This document shows, in pieces, positions 33,253-41,779 of a DNA stretch of 64,000 nucleotides (position 1 is the first letter of the stretch; every line of letters begins with the position of its first letter). Location of the stretch: assembly GCA_027972325.1 (NCBI GenBank), contig JAPMOS010000005.1:124001-188000 (forward strand), read 5' to 3'. The notes beneath the pieces were generated by a model. That model was not told where the DNA came from. It saw only the letters and a list, made by a program, of their open reading frames with translations, and did not search any database. Source of the DNA: Paratrimastix pyriformis (taxonomy: Eukaryota; Preaxostyla; Paratrimastigidae). Position numbers and translations under genes: made by a program.

Positions 33253-33784
33253 ATGCCCGGAGACACGCCCATGCCGCTGGCCCTCTACGATACGTTAGTG
33301 GTAATTCTAGCCACCCTCGACTGCAAGGCACTCAGGCCATGCCTTTTTGTTTCGCACTCGTGGCACATGGCCGGCATGTCTCCGTTAAGTTGGAAAATTC
33401 GATGTATCTTGGCTGGGTACTGGCGAGATGACGACCCCCTCATAAACGAGCTTTCCTTGGCTGGGATAGCCCGCCCCGAAAACCCTTGGTTAGAATGCTA
33501 TCGAACACCACCCATCCATTTGAACATGGTTTTGATCGGAGATCGAGGTGCGGGGAAAACCGTCTGAATTATTAGCTTGGTATGATTGGACTGTTATTTT
33601 CGTCGCTGTAGAGCCTTGCCCGCGCCTTGTTTTGGGGCGAGCTCTACCACCCCGGGGCGGAACAGGTCACCAGCTCTCGAGGACTGCTGCGGATTGCTGG
33701 CTTTGCGGGGATCCGCTGTCGGGTCGAGGCGCTGGACATGCCCAGCGGTCTGACAGACCCACCCCCTCACCGCGCCTTGACCCC

Positions 33785-33816
<32 letters not shown>

Positions 33817-34326
33817 AGGTTCCGACCTGATCCCCCCTCTGGTAGGTCCGTCGTCCCACCTCCCATATCCCATAATCGCCTTGTCCCTGTAGCGCGGACC
33901 ATTTGCCGGGCGGACGCGGCTCTGGTAGTCTATGACTGCCGCAGCCGGGACCAGCTGGAGGGCGCCCGCCGGGCCCTGGAGGCCTTGCGGGCCATGATCC
34001 CCCAAGCCCCGCCCCACCTGGCCCTGGTCTGCCATGTCCCGCGCCGTCCAAGCCAATCGTTTGGCGTTTGGTGCAGGTCGCGGCCCAGACCGGCGGGGCG
34101 GGGCGGGGCGGGGGATGCTGGGATCCCCGACCGGGCCGAGGGGGAGGCCGTGGCGGGGGAGGCAGGGGCCGTCTACCGCGAGACCAGCGCCGCCACGGGG
34201 GCCGGGCTGGCGGGCTGCTTCGAGGACCTCTGCCGGATGGCCCTCCGCACCCGCCTGGCGGCCTGCCAACAACCCCCACCTGGCCCGGAATCCCCCCGGA
34301 AGCCCCGGGGGTGTGCTGTACAATAG
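33253..34326 (+). CDS. F-box-like domain fused to a Ras-like small GTPase domain
   Basis: The N-terminus (LALYDTLVVILATLDCKALR, then CLFVSHSWHMAG and SPLSWK) fits an F-box, the Skp1-binding module of SCF ubiquitin ligases. The P-loop GDRGAGKTSLARAL follows directly, restored across an intron with donor GTCTGA at 33564. A 27-nt exon (33819-33845) sits between a C run and GTCCGT and joins LDMPSG to ARTICRADAALVVYDCRS. The G3 motif is atypical, D-M-P-S in place of D-x-x-G. The G5-like ETSAATGAGLAGCFEDL is clear. The G4 (N-K-x-D) region falls at an intron and a (GGGGC) tract near 34020-34110 where I could not settle the splice, so its state is unknown. It may be a GTP-regulated substrate adaptor, which is inference. 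It ends at 34326, 80 bp from the convergent TEDC1-like gene. Confidence 0.72.
33786..33818 (+). repeat. Poly-C tract abutting a 3' splice site
   Basis: About 31 C followed directly by AG and the 27-nt exon. It serves as an all-C polypyrimidine tract on the sense strand. Confidence 0.85.
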
Positions 34327-34406
34327 GAGCAGACGCCGGAAACTGTTCAAAGATCCCCAACCCCCATGCACTGCGGGGGGGGGGGAGGCCACCTGATGCC
34401 GGAGGG

Positions 34407-37229
34407 TCATCGGGGCGTGCTCCCGGGGCTGCAGCTGGCTGCTCGCTGGTGCGGGCGCGGCGAGGGGGAGGGTGAGGGGTGCAGTGGAGGTCGGCCGGGT
34501 CCCGATGGGCGCGCTGGCCGCGCGGTGGTCGGCCGCGGCTCCTGTTGCTGCGCGGCGGTGGACGGCGGCTGTGATGCCGGGCCATTTGCCGGTGGGGGTG
34601 GTGGTGGCGGCGGCGGCGGCGGTGCATGGGCAGCGGTGGGTGTGATGGGTGTGATGGGTCGGGGTTGGAGCTGGGGCGGCGGGAAGTGGATGACGGTCGC
34701 GGATGCGGCCTCGAGGGGCTCGGGTGCCCCCCAGGCGGCGGCCCGGTCGGCGGCCTGCTGGGCGATGCGCCGGAGGGGCCCCGCGGTCCCGTGGATGGCG
34801 AGCTGGGGCTGCTGGCGGCCCAGGGTGGCCAGGGCGGCCTCCAGGGCACGGGCGTTGGGCGCGCGGACGGCGGCCAGTCTCCGTGCGGCTGCGCGGAGGA
34901 GGGCTCGCTTCTGGTCGGCCGTGGGCAGAGTCCGGGGCGGCGCGGCGGGCAGCTGGGGCGGCGGGGCGGCAGCCGGTGGAGGGGCCGCGGGCCAGGGGCC
35001 CAGGGGGGGCATGCTGGGGGGCAGCAGGTCGGCCGGCATGTAGAGGCTCTCGGCATCCCGAACCTGCCCCGAGGAACGAGTGTGGGCCAGTCGGCCCACA
35101 GGGGAAGCACCCGTGAGGCGATGATGGTGATGGGATGGTGGTGGTTGGGTGATGATGCTGGTGATTGAACGATGATCACTGGGTGATGATGGCTGGATCA
35201 TGAGAATCCTACTGGTGAGATGATTGGATGGTTGGGTTGTGAAGATGGCGGCGGTGATGGCGGCGGGCAGCCGCACCGACCTGCTGCTGCTGCGGGTGCT
35301 CGTGTGGGCTGTCGGGTTCCTCGGGCGGGGGGGCGACGGGCGGCAGCTGGGCCAGGAGCCGTCTGGCCCGGTCGACACTGCGCACAGACCCGACCCCCAA
35401 CCGTGAATGAAGGCAGAACCGCTCGGGGCGGGAGCGAGGCCGGGGCGACATAGCTGATGTGGCATGTGCGTGGCTTGCCAGGGGAAGGGAAGGGAAGGGG
35501 AAGGGAAGGGGAAGGGAAGGGAAGGGGAAGGGGAAGGGGAAGGGGAAGGGAAGGGGAAGGGGAAGGGAAGGGGAAGGGGAAGGGGAAGGGGAAGGGGAAG
35601 GGGGGAAGGGGAAGGGTGGTGGGGGTGGTGGAGTGCCGACTTTTCGGCGAGGGACCCGAGAGCCTCGCGGTGCGTTGGCCGGGGCGCCTCGGGCTGGGGC
35701 GGGCATGACGCGGGTGCGGGTTCGGGTGCGGGTGCGGCAGAATCCCCGGCAGGCGGCCCGCCGTCAGGCTGTTTCGGCTGCTGCTCATGGAGGACGCTCT
35801 CCTGTGGGGCGGGGCGGAAACAGTGAAGGGGGTAAGGCATGCGATGGGGGTCAGGCATGCGATGGGGGTAAGGCATGCGATGGGGGTAAGGGTAAGGCAT
35901 GCGATGGGGGTCAGGTGGCTGCTCATGAAGGAGGCTCTCCTGAGGGCGGGGGTGGAGGCAAGGGGCAACGCCCATGCTGGTTGGTGATGGCGAGCAATGC
36001 TGCATGTGGACGGGGCTGTGTGCCGACCATCCATCGCCAGAAAACGGCCTCCCGGGCCACGCCCTCGACCGCCGCTTCCCTGGCGGCCAGACTCGCCTGG
36101 AGGGCCTGCACATCGAGTCGCACAGGGCAAGGGTGCGATGGACATCGAGTCGCACAGGGCAAGGGTGCGATGGACATCGAGTCGCGCAGGGCAAGGGTGC
36201 GATGGACATCGAGTCGCGCAGGGTAAGTGGAGAGGTGGGGGGCGCGATCCCAGGGAGCCGGGCCGACCTTGAGGTGGCGCTGGAGGAGGGCCGGCGAGCG
36301 GAGGAGCCGCAGCTCGTATGGCGTGAGGGGCTTCCACCGGGCCGCCGGCTGCTGCCTGCTGCCCTCGGTGGGGCCGCCCTGTCGTGGGGCTGCCGCTGAT
36401 GCTGCGGGTGGTGTCTGGCTTCGGCCGGTGGGCTGGCGCGGTGGCCCCGGGGCCTCCTGGTGGCGGATGCGGGCCTGCAGGTCGTCCAGCAGCCCCCGCC
36501 GAGCCAGCCGGCTGATGGCCAGCGACCGCAGCTGGCGCAGGCCCAGGTCGCACTGGCCCAGCACGTGCAGCATCCGGTTGGTCACGTGGAGCAGCTGGGA
36601 CGGGACGGGACGGGACGGGACGGGGGTCTGGGTGTCAGTCGGCATGCGGGATGAGACGGCCGGACCTGGGTGGCCGGGCCGGGCCGGAAGCCGGCGACGG
36701 GGACTCCCTCCAGGGTGGGCAGGGGCGGCCCTGGGGCAGGGGGTGGATAGTCCTGGGGAGGAGGTTCCAAAAGCTGTCAGCCGGCAGCCGGCCTGGACAA
36801 CATTCAGACGTCCGGATAGGGGGGAAGCATGACACCCTCCTCCAGGGGGGGAACCGAGGCGAGGATTTGTTCTCGGTGCCGCTGAAACAGGCAGGTGTTC
36901 CCGCAGAGCCAGCCAATCGCAATCAAGAGCGATCGGCTGCTGAGGTGCGGAAAGGAAAGATGTGGGTACCCCCACATCTGGAGCGACAAGGCCGCAAAGC
37001 GATGGCGATGTTCTGATGTGGGAATTCGAATAAGATCTTCCATTTCAAATCGATGTGCGTTCATCCCCTGCCATTTCCAAAGAACAAGCTCCGCCAGAAG
37101 AGCCAGGAGCGGCTCGTTGGCTGTGGGATCGTCGAATTTGCCTCGACGAAGAAATTCGGCTTCGATGGGTGTCATGCCGAACGATGCCAGCATTGTTGCA
37201 AAGTATTGAAGGGCACCACGCGCATCCAT
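34407..37229 (-). CDS. TEDC1-like protein (tubulin epsilon and delta complex 1)
   Basis: The likely start is ATG 37229 (MDARGALQYFATM). The first exon has FLRRGKFDDPTANEPLLALL, HRHRFAALSLQMWGYPHL and SSRSLLIAIGWLCG. These match the conserved blocks of TEDC1 (R-R-A-K-F-D, then S-R-E-L-L-L-A-x-x-W-L-L). Later exons are helical: LLHVTNRMLHVLGQCDLGLRQL, PYELRLLRSPALLQRHLK and ALQASLAAREAAVEGVAREA, followed by a P/A/Q-rich C-terminus that ends near 34407. TEDC1 with TEDC2 and delta/epsilon tubulin stabilises centriolar triplet microtubules, which fits a flagellate. Donors are GTCTGA, GTCCGG, GTCGGC, GTCGGC and GTCGGT. The C-terminal exons and exact end are less certain than the first exon. The family call is from remembered sequence blocks. 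Confidence 0.62.
35474..35616 (-). repeat. GGGAAG/GGGGAAG purine repeat in an intron
   Basis: About 25 units of GGGAAG or GGGGAAG on the + strand lie within an intron of the TEDC1-like gene. On the sense strand this is a C/T tract. Confidence 0.85.
35833..35925 (-). repeat. 18-bp tandem repeat (GGCATGCGATGGGGGTAA-type)
   Basis: Four to five copies of GGCATGCGATGGGGGTMA in the same intron of the TEDC1-like gene, with a short GGGTAA insertion in one copy. Confidence 0.8.
36105..36235 (-). repeat. 32-bp tandem repeat reaching a splice acceptor
   Basis: About four copies of a 32-bp unit that includes GGGCAAGGGTGCGATGGACA. The right-acting acceptor of the exon encoding ALQASLAAREAAV lies in the edge copy, where the sense strand reads ...CGATGTGCAG. 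The other copies read ...CGATGTCCAT and so lack AG. Confidence 0.8.
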
Positions 37230-37424
37230 CGAAGGACACCGGCACCGGTTGGCTGCAAGATGGGGGTGAGCCCGTATCCCCCCGTTGGGGATGGACACAG
37301 CAGGTGTTTTTAGACTGGTGCTTGAATCCGGCTAGACCCCCTTAAGAGGTCTAGGTCTTAAGACGTGTGGGGCTGACACTGTCTTGCAAGACCACTCTTA
37401 AAGACACTTTTCTCACTAGCAAGA

Positions 37425-37455
<31 letters not shown>

Positions 37456-38262
37456 TTGCAAGACCCTCTCGCACAAGACACCCCCACCAGCCCTGGGGCA
37501 CAGGCGAAATGGGGCAAGGAACTATCTTGGAAGGGACCACCCCGCTCCATTCGAACAGATCGAAAGCGCTCCTCCCCACAGGCGTCCAGCAAGGGGCCGG
37601 GTGTGAGTCGCACCACAAGGCGAGCGGAAGGGTACACCACAGCACTTCCCATGGCCCTGGGAGTGTGGCGGCGGGTGGGGTTCCCACAGAAGGGGGCGAC
37701 CTGGGCGAGGGGTTGCCGAGGAGGTGCCGTTTTCCGTTGCCCTGTTCCGCTCGCCCGCCCGCCTGCCCGCCCGCCTGCCTGCCCGCCTGCCTGCCCGCCC
37801 GTGCTTGCCCACCCCACGTGCCCACCTGCCCCGAACCAGGAGGGAGCTCTGGGAAGAAGTTGCCCGCGCCTCCGTCTGGTAGCCGTCTGGGGGCACCGCA
37901 GGCCGCTTGCCCACCTACCTTTGCCACAGACTCGACTGGCAGACCAAGACAAGCGGAAAAGGAGGGGAGGACGTCTTTGCAAGATTCAAGCACACGTCTT
38001 TTGAGCGAAAGAAGGGCACACTCGGATTATTATCACCGGGACAAAAACATCCAGGAAAACACAAGCAGACAAGCAGAGAGGGGGAGAAACAATGGAGATG
38101 AGATGAGATGAGATGAGATGAGATAAACCGCAACAAGACAAAATCTGTTGCGAAATGGAGGATGGTGTAGAGAAAATGAGGAAGGGGCCCCTGCTGGGAA
38201 CTTGCCCATTGCCCCGAAACAACCGCAAAGTGCATACAAAGAGGGAGCGGAAGATGGGGGCC
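37230..38262. other. Intergenic region with palindromes, poly-C and (GAGAT)n
   Basis: About 1 kb between two minus-strand genes. It holds the TEDC1-like promoter, an inverted repeat CTAGACC...GGTCTAG and the palindrome GTCTTAAGAC (37330-37365), repeated CTTGCAAGAC words around a C run (37427-37453), a (CCGC/CTGC)n stretch (37750-37800) and (GAGAT)n at 38096-38125. I find no coding exon that I would support. Confidence 0.55.
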
Positions 38263-40190
38263 TCAAGATGAGGGTGGCGGGGTTGCCGTGGGGGATGCAA
38301 CCGCGGCTCTGTTGGCGGGGGGCGGGGTCCGCGAGACGGGGGTCACAGCCACGGAGCGGCGCATCATGGACGGGCTGGGGATGCCGGCTGCTGGGGATGG
38401 AGACGGGGTACCGCGACCGGCCGGAGCCCCCGCAACGGCCACGGAGCGCCGCATGATGGCGGGCAGGCGCGGCTGGGAGGCGCGCGGGTCGGGGGGACTC
38501 TGGCGGGGCACGGGGCGCCCGCCATCGAGGCGCGGGAGGGCGAGCTCACAATCGAGGCCCGAGGGACCGACATCGACCGGCGGTTGGGCGGTTGCTGATC
38601 AGACGGCAGGCGCACCCATCACCGGCCCCACAATGAGGTGAAGAGCAGCCAGCAGGGCAGCAGGGCAGCAGTTCGGGGACGGCCCCGTGTGGAGGCTCGG
38701 GGTAGGGAGGCAGGGAGGCAGGGAGGCTCGGGGTAGGGAGGCTCGTGGTAGGGAGGGAGGCAGGGAGGCATGACGGACCAGCTTCCGCGGGAGGGTGTAC
38801 TCGGGCTGGTAGCTTCCGGGGCCTGGGGAGGGGAGGCGAGTCAGACTGGGGAAATTCTGGGGGGGACGGGTGGTGGTGGTGTCGGGGACGGACCGGGTCC
38901 GTAGTTCGGCGAACCGGCCCGGGCATGGGCCTCCGAGATGAACCGATCTGCACAGTCCCAGGCCCGAGCGAGATGAGTGAGGGGGGTTGGACAGGGGAAG
39001 CAGGACGCGGAGCAGCGTCATTGCCAAGGCCCCGGATGGGAGTGGGGGCGGGGAGATGGCAAGGCGCGACGGACGGCCCTCCTCGAAGCGGGCGCCGAAG
39101 GAGAACGAGGGTGCCTTGGCCCGGGTGAAGTTCTCGTGCTTTTCGGTGAGCCGGTAGATGGGACCCGGGCTCTCGGCCCCGATCCGGTCCACCTTGCTGT
39201 GCTCCTTCGTCAGGTGGAGGGCTGCGGGCGGCACCAGGGCGGCAGGAGGAGGAGGAGGAGGGGGGGGGGGGGGGGGGGGGGTTGATGAGCCGACGAGGTC
39301 GGCAGGGGGCGGGATGACCACCCGGGAGGCACGCGGGAGGGTGCGGACCGCCCGTGTTGGTGCGCTGGGCCATGGAGTACCCCGGGGTGCGTCGCTGCAC
39401 CTGGCCAAACCCGGGCGTGTACGCAAACGGCCCGGGCGAGTCCCGGCCACGGCATTCCTCCGAGTGCTGCCGGGAGATGAAGACCTCTGCCGAGACACGG
39501 TGGATGCCATCAAAAGAAGGTCCAATGGGAATGGCGGCCGGCTGTGTGGGGGGCATGCAGACTGGGGCTCGTCGCACCGTGCATCGACGCTTGCGGAGGC
39601 GAATGCATCACGGCCGAGGCATTGGGCAGGTAGCTCGGCCCGGGCCCGAACTGTCCCAGGTTCTCCACCCGGGCATGTTCTGCCCAGGGAGGGATGGCAT
39701 TGCGAACGAGAGATCGATGGAAGCACAGACCAGGCGAGATGTACATATGGTTCGCATTCGGGTTGCGAACACCAAAACTGAACGAGGGTGAAACACTCTG
39801 TTTACGGGCACCCGCAATCTGCATGACGAGAAGGAACGAAGGGTGGGAAGGCAGACCCGTTGGACGGGGGGGGAAGGATTATACGCTGCCGGTCCTGGGG
39901 ATGCCCGGCCTCGGTACTCCGTGTCAGAGTGAGCCTGCGAAATAAAACGCACGGGGGTCGATGTCGCTCCAAAACTATACTGTGGCCCAACGTTGGCCAA
40001 ATTTATCCTGAGGAGAAGTCCATGAAGGTGAAAAGTGCGGTGGAAGAAGCACCAACCTGCCCGGAGAACCAACCCGAATATCCATCAATTCCTGGACGGC
40101 AGAGCCACGAGGAGGTGATGGTGAATGATCTCTCGGTGGTGGGCTCGTGAAACTACGGCTAAGGTGGCCGGGGTTCTGGGGAGTCTGCAT
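38263..40190 (-). CDS. Sperm-tail PG-rich repeat (STPGR/SHIPPO) protein
   Basis: The start ATG at 40190 (MQTPQNPGHLSRSF) is followed by several STPGR units: YSFGATSTPVRFISQ...GRASPGPAAYNPS, PSFSFGVRNPNANHMYISPG, FGPGPSYLPNAS, FISRQHSEECRGRDSPGPFAYTPGFG, RIGAESPGPIYRLTEK, PSFSFGARF and GPGSYQPEYTLPRK. Such proteins are flagellar microtubule or doublet-lumen factors in other eukaryotes. Donors are GTTGGT, GTCTGC, GTCTGT and GTCCGT. The last exon is uncertain: one frame ends at 38364, while another with two MRRSVAV copies ends at 38263. I give the longer end. It shares a 128-bp divergent promoter with the F-box gene. Confidence 0.82.
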
Positions 40191-40318
40191 TGTTGGCGAG
40201 CAGGTGATATGATAGGACAGCCGAAGTGCCCACGGCTATTCAGGTTATCCGCGTTTGTTTGTGTTTGCTGATTTTCGTGCCGTGTTTCTCCATAGCACCT
40301 CAATCCTCACGCGATTTG
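40191..40318. promoter_or_regulatory. Shared divergent 5' region, STPGR / F-box genes
   Basis: 128 bp between start codons, moderate GC with T-rich patches on the F-box side. No specific motif is defended. Confidence 0.55.
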
Positions 40319-41298
40319 ATGGCGGCGGAAGTTTTCGCAGTTCCGGAACTTGTCGAGTTGATTTTCTCCTGTCTCGACATTCGATCTCTGGCCAGCGTCA
40401 AACTTGTCTGCCGGGGGTGGAATCAAGCAACCAAGTCCACCACTTTCTGGCGCGGTCAATGCCGCCTGGTCCTCCATCCCTCCATTCTCGAGTACAACGA
40501 GAAAAAACCTTCGACTGATTGGGTCCAGTTGTACCGCTCGGTTTTGAAAGTCACAGAATCGTATGAAGCCGGCAAGAGCACTGACCCCATCGCATCGGAG
40601 AATGTCCACATTCTTCCGGATGAGGTGACCATGGAAATCCGTTCAAGAAGTCCGTGGGTTCAGTTTCGGTGTCCCACTCCGCTGCAAGAGTCGCAAACGA
40701 TCTGGTTCTGTGTCGACGGCACGGGGTGGCGGATCGGTCTGCAAACCTCTCCATCGGTGGCATACTGACCACAGGCTCTCTCCACCAGGGGTCGGGAGCG
40801 AGGTGCCGGCGTGTGGGATGGGCTCAACGTCGGCGTCATACGGCCTCTGCGACTGGTCTTGTGACCTCCTCTCCCCCGCTCCCGCTGCTGATCTCTCCTG
40901 CTGCTTCGCCCCCGTGTAGGAACGGCTCTGTGGGCTTCGGTGGCGAGTGGCACCAGGATTACAGCGGCGGGAAGGCGGTGCCCTCCCGGGTGCCCATCGG
41001 GCTGCGCCTCGTGGCCCTGAGCCCGACCCAGGGGACCCTGTCCTTCCTCTGGCCCCGGGACGGGGTCATGCAGCGCTTCCCCGTGGCCCGGGCGGGGGTC
41101 CGGCTGCCCACCTACCTGATCTTCACCGGCACCGAGCCCGCCCGGATGCGCTGCCTGGGCCGGGCCCTGAAGGGGGACCTCCCCTGGTCGGACGAGCCCC
41201 TGGACGTGGTGCCCATGCTGCCCGCCGCCGACCCCGTTGCTGCGCCGCCCCTGTCACCGCCCCCGTCACCGATACCCGTTCCTGATTCCAGGGACTGA
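40319..41298 (+). CDS. F-box protein with a 16-nt micro-exon
   Basis: Exons 40319-40736, 40775-40790 and 40920-41298 give 270 aa. The F-box is near the N-terminus: VFAVPELVELIFSCLDIRS, then LASVKLVCRGWNQATK and TTFWRGQC. The rest (WFCVDGTGWRIG, GSLHQG, NGSVGFGGEWHQDYSGGKAV, GLRLVALSPTQGTLSFLW) looks like a beta-rich substrate-binding module that I cannot name. It is probably an SCF ubiquitin-ligase adaptor. The first intron is only 38 nt (GTCTGC to ACAG) with CTGAC four bases before the CAG. The second has donor GTCGGG. Without the micro-exon the frame runs through an unlikely Arg-rich stretch. Confidence 0.82.
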
Positions 41299-41779
41299 CA
41301 GGGGGCCCAATCGCCGGCCCCCCAAACCCCAATGCCCTTCGTGGCATTGCCCCGAGGGCCGGAAAGACGCTGGAGGGGCAAGCGATTATTCAGCACATGT
41401 GCACATACAGCAGCAACGAAGCAGCGTTGAAAAAAACCGGCCGGTGTGAGGAGCAGAAGAGCGGTGATGGGTGGAGACCAGGGCAAGCCAAGGTGTACAA
41501 ACAAGGAGGACGGAGGGGAAGGGGCGAAGCGCGTCTGGGCAGTGAAAACCGCCCGAGGCACTGGAAAGGGGAGAGGAACCGGCCGGGGAGGAGGAGGAGG
41601 AGGAGGAAGGGGCGAGCGAGGGCAAGGGTCGTTGCTCTCCTCGTCGAGGGTTAGGGACGCGGCGAGGGCCGGGCGGCGGCGGGGCATGTCGTCATGACCA
41701 CGGGTGGCCGTGGCCGAGACGCGCCGCCCATGTGTGTGCCGCCCCGGGGGCCTGATGAGTCAGCGGGCGGAGGGGCCGG
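41299..41779. other. Convergent gap
   Basis: About 480 bp between convergent stops; GGAGGA repeats near 41590-41620. The 3' UTRs of both genes; no exon supported. Confidence 0.5.

Noticed and set aside
37370-37480. tRNA or small structured RNA gene near the CTTGCAAGAC words
   Set aside because: No cloverleaf with a GGTTCGA-type arm could be made; only short dyads remain.
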